Positions 1 through 10,650 of a stretch of DNA of 64,000 nucleotides are shown here, in pieces. The notes beneath the pieces were generated by a model. It saw only the letters and a list, made by a program, of their open reading frames with translations, was not told the origin of the DNA and did not search any database. The position numbers were made by a program, and so were the translations under genes. How positions within the stretch are numbered: the first letter of the stretch is position 1; every line of letters starts with the position of its first letter. The stretch comes from Camellia lanceoleosa. Its lineage: Eukaryota; Streptophyta; Magnoliopsida; Ericales; Theaceae. The stretch spans positions 121,125,429-121,189,428 of the forward strand of contig CM045770.1 in the NCBI GenBank assembly GCA_025200525.1. Direction: 5' to 3'.

Positions 1-851
1 AAAGACTAAGGGTTGGTGTTTGTTTTTGGTGTTTGTTTGGCAAATCAATTGCAGAAAAGAAAGACTAAGGGTGGGGTCTCCTACTTAACCACTTGACGTG
101 TATTTGCATCAACGTGGCAGAATTAGGTTTCTAAGCTACATAATGGGTTGCTTCGTACCGTTACCAATACCGAAAGAGAAAGTCCAAAGTCGACCATTTT
201 TTTTTATATATACATAATGGAACATAAATATGAGATAAGAAATAAATTTATATGCCAACTCTATTTATGTGGACTTTACATTTTTCTCTTGTGTTATTGT
301 CTCATTTAATTAAAATCTTATGTGTTCTTACATAGTAGATACAAAAAATAAGATAAATTATATTTTGTATCACTATATTTTACCCTCAATCCTACTCTAC
401 AATTACTTATTTTTCAATTGTAACAATTAAATTCTTACCCTTTTAGTCAAGTGTTAATGTTAACCCTCCGTTCAGATTCATTATAAAAATTGATGAAACA
501 TTATAATGTGTGTGACACACATCCATTTTCTACATGACAATTAATATTTGACTAAAAATGTAAGAGTTTGACTACTACAATTGAAAGGTAAGAAGACAAT
601 TGGGATTAGAAAGATAATTTTCCATTCACTAAAATGAAGGTAAATCGGAATGGAATGATAAGTCTCTAGTCTCCATGTGGATGATCATTCTCTTAAAATA
701 ATGAATGAGATATTCAGTATTTGCAATTCATTCCATTTCATTTCATTCTAATGAATAAAACACAATGATAATTAGTGTAATTTACTTATACGCATAAAAG
801 TTAATAAAAAATAAAGTATATGATCAAAATTCAAATTTGATGGGATATAAA
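1..851. other. AT-rich left flank without a recognisable gene
   Basis: No reading frame here resembles a known protein and no RNA gene is visible. A short direct duplication (AAAGACTAAGGGT near 1 and near 59) opens the window, and a foldback repeat lies at about 381-625 (listed separately). The last bases before the CACTA terminus at 852 read AAA, which does not match the TAG after the right terminus. This stretch therefore cannot be confirmed as the direct flank of an undisturbed CACTA insertion. It does not contain the missing N-terminal part of the LINE found right of the CACTA element. Confidence 0.5.
381..625. repeat. Foldback (MITE-like) inverted repeat
   Basis: The left arm (about 381-476) and the reverse complement of the right arm (about 525-625) share the order CAATCC, ACAATT, TTTCAATTGTA, ATTCTTAC and TTTAGTCAA, so the segment can fold into a long imperfect hairpin with arms near 90 bases. 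No protein is encoded. The form fits a MITE or foldback element. I could not fix termini or a target duplication, so the superfamily is unassigned. Confidence 0.45.
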
Positions 852-869
852 CACTACAAGAATTTACAC
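852..869 (+). repeat. CACTA left terminal inverted repeat
   Basis: CACTACAAGAATTTACAC carries the CACTACAAGAA start shared by many plant CACTA elements. It is followed by one subterminal-like word, TTTGCCGACCAC, and then unrelated sequence, unlike the right end. Confidence 0.85.
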
Positions 870-1077
870 ATTTGCCGACCACTTTTGTATGTTTTCATAT
901 GAAATTGATGAGATATGTTGTATGTTTTCCAAATTAATAGTGTTTTTTATTTATTTAAAACACAAATGTTGTTCATGTATGTAGAATCAGCTCTTTTACT
1001 CTGCTGATTTTTAACTCTTGGCTGCTTTTGTTGGTCTGATTGTGCTCAGCAGTGGCTATTGGCTGTGTTGTTTGTTG

Positions 1078-1215
1078 GTTTTGTTACTTCGCTTTGTTTG
1101 TTGGTTTCTCACCAACTGAAGCTTGGAGCTTGTGCTAGCTCCAAGCTTCCTCTTTATTAAAGGATCTTTTCATACTTTGGTTGTATTCATCAATAAAGTT
1201 TTCTTTTGCTGATCA
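1078..1215 (+). repeat. Non-LTR retroposon 3' tail-like repeat, copy 1
   Basis: This segment is clearly similar to 38362-38515. Both copies contain TTTGTTGGTTTCTCACCAACT, then a hairpin in which AGCTTGGAGC pairs with GCTCCAAGCT, then CTCTTTATT, CATCAATAAA and TTCTTTTGC before GATCA. The second copy ends in a run of 13 A. A terminal hairpin, an AATAAA-like signal and a poly-A tail suggest the 3' end of a LINE or SINE, but I cannot name the family. Copy 1 lacks a clear poly-A run. It lies in the 5' leader region of the CACTA transposase gene. Confidence 0.5.
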
Positions 1216-1511
1216 CGTAGCTAAAAAATATTTGTTACAATATCCATGTTAGCATTGTTCTTTTGATTGCTTTGTTTCATAAGTGAAACATAAATTGTTT
1301 CATTTGGTGTGGAATTGTAGAACCCTATTTGAACAATTCTTAATGTAGCAAGCATTGCATGCTTGTAGGTTGCTTAATTTAGTTTATTTTATTTTCATTT
1401 TTGTGAATCTCTCCTTCCCGTTACTGTTAGCAAATTTCATTTTGTAGTTTCTAACACTTTCTGTAATATTATGTAGATTAATTACTGTAATGGTTGTCTT
1501 TAACCTTTCAG

Positions 1512-4500
1512 ATGGCCCAAATAGACAAGGGTTGGATGACAATAAAAAATAGATTAAGTAGTAGGGAGTATCAAGAAGGGGTGAATTCATTTATTGAATT
1601 TGCGATGAGAAATGTAGGCTTGGAGGATAAGCTTCGGTGTCTATGTATTGATTGCTTGAACGACAAAAAACATACGATCCACGTTGTTAGGATTCGTTTG
1701 ATTCGAAGAGGGATATCTCTTTCTTACAAGACCTAGGTGCACCATGGGGAACTTGTTCCCGTGGTTGAACCTCTCATACCGAATGAAGGTCACCATGACA
1801 TATATAGTGAAATTGTAGAGGAAGATCAGGATGACGGGGATGATTTGCCTACTATGTTGGAAGAGGTTTGTAAGGGTTTTGCAATGGATGATGAAGGGGA
1901 TGAATTACCTGCTACTTTTGAGAGTGTGGATGGGCAAAACTTTGATAAGTTATTTGAAGATGCTCAACGTAAACTATACCCAGAATGCACAAAGTTCACT
2001 ATGTTGTCATTTATTATTAAGATGCTTCACATTAAGGTGTACAACAAGTGGAGCAATAAGTTATTTGATATGGTTATGAAAGTTTTCAAGGACACTCTAC
2101 CTGAGTGTGATAAGACTGTTCCATGGACCATATATGCTGCAAAAAGATTCTTACGTGACTTGGGTTTGGGCTACGTTCCCATTCATGCTTGTAGGTATGA
2201 TTGTGCACTATTTTGGAAGGAGCATGCAAATCTTGATAATTGCCCCAAGTGTGAAGAGCCTAGATACAAGTTGGACAATGGAAAGGGTAAGAAGATCCCT
2301 CACAAGATATTAAGGTACTTTCCATTGACACCAAGATTGAAGAGATTGTATATGTTCAAGAAAACCGCTACAGATATGAGATGACACAAGGAGAAACATG
2401 TGGATGATGGAATCTTGAGGCATCCAGCTGATGCTGAGGCATGGAAAGACTTTGATCGGCAACATCCTATGTTCGCCATGGATCCACAAAATCTAAGGCT
2501 AGGGCTCGCCACCGATGGTTTCAATCCATTCGGAAATATGAGCACATCATACAGTATGTGGCCCGTTATCTTAATGCCTTACAACCTCCCACCATGGAAG
2601 TGTATGAAAGAGCCTTTCTCCATGATGTCATTGCTTATTCCTAGACGATCGGCTCCTGGAAGAGATATCGATGTTTATTTACGACCATTGATTGAGGAGT
2701 TGAAGGAGTTATGGGGGGATGGGGTGCGAACTTATGATGCGAAAAACGAAGAGTCATTTAGAATGCATGCTGCACTGATGTGGACCATCAACGACTTCCC
2801 TGCATATGTTAACATGTCCGGGTGGACTACTAAAGGTTATTTGGCTTGTCCCACTTGTAATGAGGATGCATCATCACAAAGGTTAACAAGTAAGATAGGG
2901 TACATGGATGCTCGTCGTTACTTGCCCGAGAACCACAGATGGCGAAGGAGCAAGTTGTTTAACAGACAAAGTGAGGTTAGGTGCAGACCGTTGGAGTTAT
3001 TAAGGGAGCAAATATTAGAGCAAATTGAGACTGGGACATACAAGCCATTTGGAAAACATCCAAACAACAGGAAAAGGCAAAGGGACGAAAATCCAGTGTT
3101 GAATTGGGCAAAGAGAAGCATTATGTTTGAATTGCCTTACTGGAAGACGCTTAAGCTTCGATACAACCTTGATGTCATGCACATAGAGAAGAACATTTGT
3201 GACAATTTGATAAGGACATTATTAAATGTGGATAGGAAGAACAAGGACACAGAAAAAGCACGGATTGATTTAGCAAATTTAAAAATTCGAAAGGAGTTAC
3301 ACCTACAGAGTCGTGGTGATGGGTCATTTGTGAAGCCTTCAGCTGTGTACACATTATCCATGAAAGAAAGACAAGGCTTTGGTGCTTTTTTGAAATCAAT
3401 CAAGTATCCCGATAGTTATGCAGCAAACATCTCCAATTGCGTAAATACTGACAGTGGCAAAATCTCAGGCCTCAAAAGTCATGATTGTCATGTGCTTGTA
3501 CACTGACTACTTCCGATTGGGATGCGCGGGTATCTTAACAATGAAATTGGTACGACTTTGTTTGAGTTAGGAAATTTCTTCCAACAAGTGTGTTCAAAGA
3601 CGTTGAAGGTGACAGATTTACAGAAGCTAGAGGATCAAATCATACTTGTACTTTGCAAGCTTGAGAAGATTTTTCCTCCAGCTTTCTTTGATGTCATGGT
3701 TCACTTGGTTGTTCATTTGCTGCGCGAGGCAATACTCGGAGAGCTAGTGCAATATCGATGGATGTACCCAATTGAACGGTAATTATTTATGCTCTTACCA
3801 TATCACTGTCATCAACCTTTAATGGTAGTCTATATATTGTCAATGTAGTATGGACATAGTAAAAAAAATTTCTCTTGTAGGCTACTTGGAATGCTAAAAG
3901 GATTTGTTGCCAATAAAGCTTATCCTGAAGGATCAATTGCGGAGGTGTACATTTCCAAAGAGTGTACAACTTTCTGCTCGATGTATCTTGATGGATTTGA
4001 AACAGTGTTTAATCGAGAAGAAATGAATGATGACGGTGGTGATCATGGCTTGGGGTTAGCCATCTTTTCTCAAAAAGTTCGTCCATTTGGTCTAATCAGT
4101 AGGGCAACAGATGTGCCTCTCCACGAACGAGAGATGGCTCAGTGGTTTGTTTTATACAATAGCTTTGACGTGGAACAATATCTAGAGTATGTTTTCAGGC
4201 CTCAAAAAAGTTAAATTCGCCATAACATGTATTGTTTGATTATTCGTAATCATATGTCTTACTTATCTATTATTCTTATTAATTAGGGAACATAAGAACA
4301 TTTTGCAAAATGGAAGTACATGTGACAGCACAGAGAGGCAACGAGATGAATTTCCTAAGTGGTTCAAAGAACGTGTAAGACATACCTATCTATCCAACAT
4401 GTGAGCATATTATGCTATAACCAACTTAAACAAAGTAACATAACACTTATTGCTTATGTAGATAAATCAGTTGCGGAATCAAGGGTCGTCGAAAGCAACG

Positions 4501-5208
4501 GATGAATTGTGGTCGTTAGCCAACGGTCCTAGTGCAATAGTCAACACATATTCGGGATGCATTTCTAATGGTGTTCAATTTCATACCATCGACCGTGATA
4601 ACCATCGTAAAACTCAAAATAGTGGGCTGGTTGTAAAAGGGGAGCATGAGGGTCATTCAATGCGTTTCTACGGTTACTTGAGGAAAGTGTGGGAAATGAC
4701 ATATTTGTTTAGACATCGAGTTGTTTTGTACCAATGTGAATGGTATAACACCGGTAGCAAGAAGACTTGTCTCACGGATACACATGTCACAAGTGTCGAT
4801 GTAAAAATTCGATGGTATGAACATGACCCCTTTGTATTCCCAGCTCAAGTAGAACAAGTATTCTACGTTAATGATACCAAATTAGGTGGGAATTGGAAAG
4901 TTGTAGAACGATTCCACCATCGAGGAATATGGAATGTGCCAGAGATGGATGGTTTACCTGATGATGCTCTAAATAGTGTGTTCCAACAAAATGAAACCAC
5001 CGAGGTTGTACCAATTGTGGACGAAAACGGTATGCAAGTTGAAGGCGGTGGCAATCAAGGGGTTTTGTGTAGAGATGATATTGAAGGTGAAATTATTCCA
5101 AATACAATGGTTTCACAATCTCATAGTTAAACACAAGTCGAGGGTGTTGCTGATGCTTTCATTTGTGATACCGACGAAGATGACTTCATTGAGGACGATG
5201 ATGAGTAA
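1512..5208 (+). pseudogene. TNP2-type CACTA transposase, broken by four in-frame stops
   Basis: This is the catalytic transposase of plant CACTA elements, a nuclear protein that cuts and moves the transposon. The start ATG at 1512 follows a splice-acceptor-like CTTTCAG, so the 5' leader probably has an intron. The N-terminus has the family pattern DKGWM...RLSSREYQEGV...FIEFA. The central block includes RRYLPENHRWRR, YNLDVMHIEKN and LLPIGMRGYL; later come YPEGSIAEVY and ATDELWSLANGP. Introns with standard signals fit at 3779-3880, 4187-4286 and 4375-4461. The frame is otherwise continuous but is cut by TAG at 1734-1736, TGA at 2382-2384, TGA at 3504-3506 and TAA at 5128-5130. The first two fall where the family has Trp; the others fit Arg or Gln. 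The acidic C-terminus, rich in D and E, ends at 5206-5208. No frameshifts are needed. Identification is confident; activity is very unlikely. Confidence 0.92.
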
Positions 5209-5937
5209 GAAGAAAACGGATTTTACATTGTTTAACTATATAAATCATGACATAGAACCTTGATGTATTTAATGCTTACTGTTTGAGGACATACTACAAC
5301 ACTTTTTGTTATATATGTTGCTGTTGTGCTACAACACTTTTTGTTAACTATATAAATTATGTGATCTTATCAAAACATGGATTGCATTGTGGTTCACAGC
5401 CTATAGTCCTTCCTTTTGTTATTTAGTTGATGATTTGGTGTTTAATTTGCAAAATGTGAAATTCTGCATCATGCGAGGTTTGAACAATGGCTTCTTTGCT
5501 TTGGTTATTGTTCGTTACGGTGCATTTGATTTAGAGTGTGTTCTGTCTTTGGATGTCTATTTGTAATGCCTGCATCATGCATTGTAGTGTAGAAACGAAG
5601 AAATTTGGTGTCTGTAATGTCTGTTCTGTTTTTGCTAATTGCTGGGCTGTAGTATTTCATGGCAGTTCTGTTCTGTTTTGGATTCTCTGCCTGAATGGCT
5701 GGTTGTCTTTACCTTTTCTATTTTGGTGATCTGTTTTGGTGGTTGGAAGGGCTGCTATAGTGCCTCATCTGGTTTTTATTCATGGCAGTGTTGTAGTTAA
5801 TATATGTGTTCATTTCTTAGTTAATATATTTGTTAATTATTATTGTTGACGTATATGTATGTGTTCACATTAAAAATTTGTGCTTATCCATGTGCTCATT
5901 GTGCACTTTGCGTTTGATTATGTTAAAATGTAACAGA
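5209..5937. other. Spacer between the two CACTA genes
   Basis: T-rich DNA with no supported gene. CTACAACACTTTTTGTTA occurs twice (near 5293 and 5328) as a short tandem duplication. The end of this stretch is the presumed promoter and leader of the second CACTA gene, whose ATG at 5938 follows TGTAACAGA. Confidence 0.5.
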
Positions 5938-6116
5938 ATGGCTCCTGCAAAGAAGATGCGCCGTTTACCACCACCGAAGAGGGCATTACTTGAACCCTAC
6001 TCATCCTCGACTGATACATGTACACCTTATCCTGAAGATCTTGCAGCAGATGGATTTGAGCCTATTGGACCATCTTTGTCTCAAATTAACGTGTTGTCAG
6101 GATCTGAGACTATTGC

Positions 6117-6121
6117 ACCAT
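6117..6121. repeat. Target-site duplication ACCAT, left copy
   Basis: ACCAT directly precedes the solo LTR and is repeated at 10481-10485 directly after it. Removing the LTR and one copy restores an uninterrupted reading frame in exon 1 of the CACTA second gene, which independently confirms the boundaries. Confidence 0.95.
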
Positions 6122-6338
6122 TGTAGACACCCCATTTTTGACCGTCCTCTAGACTTGGTTGTGCTTGTAGGTACACCCAACAAACAAGCTGATTGTTTCG
6201 CTGAGACTTGACTATCATGGCCGGAACGTCACCGGTTCGAGCTTCCCGGACCCGGTATCCTTTCTGCCCTATTTTTGGACCTTGACTAGGTCCTTTCAGA
6301 GTGGACCCTGTGGTGCACTGCTAGCCATGGCATGGCAC

Positions 6339-6400
6339 TGCCGGCCATTGGTAAAGCCCTGCCGGCCATCAGTGTGCCACTGCCGGCCATTACTGATGGC
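6339..6400. repeat. Cluster of GCCGGC palindromes in the solo LTR
   Basis: TGCCGGCCAT occurs three times at about 21-base spacing, near 6339, 6360 and 6381. The inverted form GGCCGGCA recurs at about 9068-9105 near the other end of the LTR. TGCCGGCCA is nearly self-complementary. No function is assigned. Confidence 0.7.
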
Positions 6401-6467
6401 TGGCACACCCCCTATCTCAGCTGGTTTTCCTCCAGATCTTTTGAGCCAGTTGGATTTTTGTTTGCTC

Positions 6468-6491
6468 CCCTCCATACACGTGTATGGAGGG
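6468..6491. promoter_or_regulatory. Perfect 24-base palindrome centred on a G-box
   Basis: Each 12-base half reads CCCTCCATACAC on its own strand and the centre forms CACGTG (6477-6482), the G-box bound by plant bHLH and bZIP factors. It lies about 50 bases upstream of the TATA box at 6541. The perfect symmetry and the position suggest a dimeric binding site; binding itself is inferred. Confidence 0.65.
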
Positions 6492-6504
6492 ATGAAGGCC
6501 TTGC

Positions 6505-6525
6505 AAAGCTTCTTGAAGAAGCTTT
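6505..6525. promoter_or_regulatory. Heat-shock-element-like palindrome upstream of the TATA box
   Basis: A 21-base near-perfect palindrome (only the central base is unpaired) contains TTC at 6510-6512 and GAA at 6515-6517 separated by two bases, the TTCnnGAA core of heat-shock elements. A third standard unit is not clearly present, so strength as a heat-shock site is uncertain. It ends 15 bases before the TATA box. Confidence 0.45.
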
Positions 6526-6540
6526 GGCTTTTCATTCCTC

Positions 6541-6547
6541 TATATAA
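6541..6547 (+). promoter_or_regulatory. TATA box of the solo LTR promoter
   Basis: CTCTATATAAGGAAGAGG is a typical plant LTR TATA context and sits about 420 bases into the LTR. Transcription would start about 30 bases downstream, near 6575. A donor-like CTTCAAGGGTGAG follows near 6774. Confidence 0.75.
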
Positions 6548-9500
6548 GGAAGAGGCTTCTCCCTTATACTAGGTTCTGGGTTTTTGAAGAGCAAAAACTC
6601 CCTTTCTCTCTATATTGCTTGTGTTTTGTGCCTTAAGGTTGGATTTTCTTGCACTTTTGCACTACAACACATAGATATACACCACCACCATTGAATCAAG
6701 CTTCTTGGGAGGTCTTCTTGAGGTCTGAAAGCAAGCTTCCACCCCCTGAAATTGCTGATTTCGAAGAGGGCCTTCAAGGGTGAGCATTTTCCACATTTTT
6801 GCATTTTCTTGCACCTTGCTTTAGCCCTCTTTAAATATTGTTTTAGGCTTTGCTTATAACTGAAAAAAGTCTTATTTTTAAGTGATTTTTAAGTTTGGTT
6901 AAGGTCATTTTGTTGTTTGGGGTGTGTAGCCCCCTTGCATGCTTTGTTTGGCTTTGTTTTAAGCCATATTTGGAGGCCTCCAAGTTAGTCTTGGTTTGGC
7001 CTTCCCACCACTGAAATCCAGTGGGATTTTAGTGGTAGAGGTGTAGTTTTGAGGTCCTAAATTAGAGGGGGTAGTCCCCTCTCTTTGTATTCCTCTTTGC
7101 TTACATTTTTGGCCTTCCAAAGGACCACCCCTCTATGCATTTTTGAGGTTGGTTCAGGCCTCTTTTTTGTGACTTTTAGGACCTACCTTGGCCCTGTCCA
7201 AGGCTGGTTTGGTCATGTCTTGCTTGCATCTTGCATGTATAGTGTAACTCCATCCATAGCTCATCAAAGTAACACGTGTGCATAGTCTTTGTTGAGTCCA
7301 TTTCAGTGGATTTTTGGTGATGTTTTACCATGCCATGAACCTTTTTTGGGTTAGTTTTGTTACTTCATGTTTGCTTTATGCACTTGTAGTATAAATCCCC
7401 TAAACTAGCTTTATATGCTCCATGCCATGCCATGTCATTTCAGCTTATTTGGTTTACATTTCAGCATGTATTTGGTCATCATTTGGCATGTCATGACCCT
7501 ATCCATAGTTGGTTTGATCATCCTTTGAATGCTCCATATAGGTGTAGAACAAATCTTGCTTACTAGCCTTTTGTGCATGGTGTTTGGACTCATCATACTA
7601 GCATATTTTGGCTTTGCTAAAACTTGATTTTATGCTTATTTTGAAGTGTCCTAGGACTGTTTTGGGCTGCCATGACCATATCACTCGTGCTTTGTATAGC
7701 TATAGTGTAAATGCTTAGGCTAGTCTTGGGTTTTGAGGCCTCTATCATGTCATACATGTGATGTTTGCATGCCTTGCCCTCATTCCATATGCTATTTCAG
7801 TCCATGAAATGTTGTCATACACTTGCATTTGACATGCCTTGAATGCTTTGTATAGCTTGTGCTTTATGCCTCAAGAGTGGACTTTTGTGCATGCCACTTA
7901 GCCTAAGCCTTTGGCTCATCATTTCAGTGCATTTTGGGTCCTAATATACCATGATGTAACTTTGTTTTTTGTTGTCCAAGTCATGCCATGATTGGTTCTC
8001 ATAGGTGTAGTGCATTGCCTCTTTAAAGCCTTGCATGCTCCATGCTTTTAGCCTTGTGTTCTAGCCTTTGTTGGCTAGCTTTGAGCTTGATTTTGGTCTT
8101 GTTTGGGCCTGCCCTAGGACTGTTTTAGGTCCCCTTGGCCCTTTGGGGCTTGCCTTGTATGGCCATGGCTTAAGTCCCTTTGCTTACTTTGAGCCTTGAG
8201 CATCATAACATGCTATGCTTGCATTGTTGAGTTGATTTGGCATCAATTTACATGGTATTTCAGAGCTTACCTCATTGTCATATATCCATGTTTGTTGCTC
8301 CTTAAGTGTGCTTAAGAGTTGTCCTCTTTGTGCCTTAATACTTGAGCCATTTGGCATGCATGCTTGCCTTGCCTTTCCATGCTTTTCATGCCATCAATTC
8401 CATCACTATGGCTACTAATTTGGACCTAGTTGAGAGCCATCCATCTTTGGTGTAAGCCCATCTTACCATGTTGTCGCATGCTTGTATGTGGTTGCATACT
8501 TGTTTAGCTTCGTATACCTTGCATGCTCACATGTTCGTGTTGCATTTTGTCATGTTGTCCAAGGCTGTTGCCTCACATCATGCTTATACGCTTGTTGCAT
8601 GCTTGGCTTAGTTGCATGTTTGCACACTTAGGTCATGTTGCATGTTTGCCATGCTTATATGTTGCATTGCTTGGATTAAGTATTAATCCGAGCACGAGGA
8701 ACGAGGGACGTTTCATACTTCAAGTGATGGAACCCGTCTCAATTCTCGGTCGCCGAAGCTCTTGATGATTCATGATAGAGTTCTAGGCTTCACTTGCTTT
8801 ATTTGTGCATTCATTTTCATATTGATTTGCACAAGTCGGATCTTTGGCCATCATGCATCGGGATGCGTGGTTGATGGTCGTAGATCCGACTAGGCCCCTC
8901 CCTTGATGTTTTGAGGTGATTTGAGGTGGCATAGTGCATACATGTCCTTGGGAGACCCTCCATTTTCTCTATTTTGTGCTTCGTTGCGGTTCACACGCAG
9001 GTGGCATGACACGCCAGCGCTCATAGCCAGTGTCACACAACACAGTGGTCAAAGAATCAGCCACTGATGGCCGGCAATAGGCCATCTCTGGCCGGCAGAT
9101 CTCCCTCCATGGCGGGTAGGCCACTGGTGACTTCCCCTGCAGTGTTTTGGTAAGTTTCAGCAACAAGCACTGAAAGACACCCTGCAAACAGAGCCTCTAA
9201 AGAGCAACCGGAAGGCATTTCGAGGTGAAGAACCGAAGCGAGCATGCATGCCTCCCTTCTTCAAACAGAGCTGGAATGGCATCATTTACTGCTTTCCCTA
9301 CTTGCTTGTTGTCATTCATTTATTAGTTAATTAATTCGTTAATTAATTAAGTTGTGTAATAATTAGTTATAGCTAGTTATTCATTCGGTTTTGTAATAAT
9401 TAATTAGCTTGTGAGTTAGTTAATTAGGTGGCCTGTATTATTCTTTCGGACCCTCTGAGCGAGGGCGCAATTGTAATAAGTGTGCGTGAGTGTGATGTAT

Positions 9501-10480
9501 GTCTTCCAACCTCACGTCTTTCTTCCCTTTTATGTACTAGCTTTCGATGGTTAGTTTAGGGCATGTTTCAATTAGCATACCTTATGCTATGCATGCGTGC
9601 ATTCATTCATTTGTCTTGCACGCACCGGGCTCGGCGCATCATGCTAACTGCATAAGTATTCCAAATCTAACTTGAATACGTGTTACTTGTCACATTCCAC
9701 ATGCCATCTTAGAATAGCCGAGCCTATCTTAGTTGCATTTTTGCACGTGTTGCATTAGGCATTTCAACATGAACTAGGATCACGCATGATTACTAACTAG
9801 TTTATTGTTTTGGCTTGGAGTACACTGTAAGTGTTTTATGTTTTAGCATCCCGCATGAGTGTGAATGTTTGCCATGACAGCATGCTTACCATGTGGCTAT
9901 ATGCTTATGTGATATAACTGCCTGAATGCCTGTGGGTGAAGGGTGGATTACTTGAATTGGGATAATTCATTGAAATCCGTATTTTAGCCTACTTGCGAGT
10001 AGCAAATTTCAGAACATTTCCAAACGAACGGATATGCGATGTTTTGTTCCAATTCGGGCAATTCAGTCTATACTTGTATGCTGTGCGCATAATATAGTAA
10101 TTCTAGGCTAATAACCGGAATAAGAACACGTGATGTTTTCAAAATCGGATATCATGGTTAGTAGAGGCCGATCTTCAGATTGGGCGAGAGGGGGTGCTTA
10201 TAGCTAACCTTCCCCGATTGTACCCAAGTTCCCGAGCCGAGACAACTTTGGTGATGACGGACACGTGGCCTTAGGCAAACGAGTCAGGGTTTCCTAAATT
10301 CCCCCATTAAAAAATATTTAGGTGGCGACTCTGTATCTGGCAAAGTAGTCCATGTTTGGCACTTCTTTCAAAAAATCTGTTTCTCAAAACGATTTGCCGG
10401 ATTTGGACTCTTTGGTTCAGATTAAGAATCGTGACAAATCGAGTCCGAACTGTAGCATGAGGCCCAAGGGCGCGTCTACA

Positions 10481-10485
10481 ACCAT
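10481..10485. repeat. Target-site duplication ACCAT, right copy
   Basis: Matches 6117-6121 exactly. The coding frame of CACTA exon 1 resumes here and runs to a splice donor at 10585. Confidence 0.95.
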
Positions 10486-10650
10486 CTCCGTCTCAAACTA
10501 ATGCACCACATGGATTTGAGATTTGTGAAGCATCTCCGTCTGAAACGCTTGCACCATCTCTTCAAAGTCAAACAAGTGGTGCAGGTAATTAAATATGTTT
10601 CATCTACCTTCAATTTATCTATTGTTTATATTTTTACATGACTAAATACA

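Larger units (their letters stand above)
6122..10480 (+). mobile_element. Tat-like gypsy solo LTR in a CACTA exon
   Basis: The segment starts TGTAGACACCCC and ends GCGTCTACA, so it has TG...CA termini with short inverted ends, and it is flanked by the 5-base duplication ACCAT. Its last 350 bases closely match the last 350 bases of both LTRs of the neighbouring Tat-like element (words such as AACTTTGGTGATGACGG, GACACGTGGCC and GATTTGCCGGATTTGGAC). Its middle is largely different, so it is a related but distinct family. At 4,359 bases it is in the size range of one such LTR. No gag or pol is present, and the simplest reading is loss of the internal region by recombination between the two LTRs. 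It carries a recognisable promoter (6468-6547). Confidence 0.88.
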
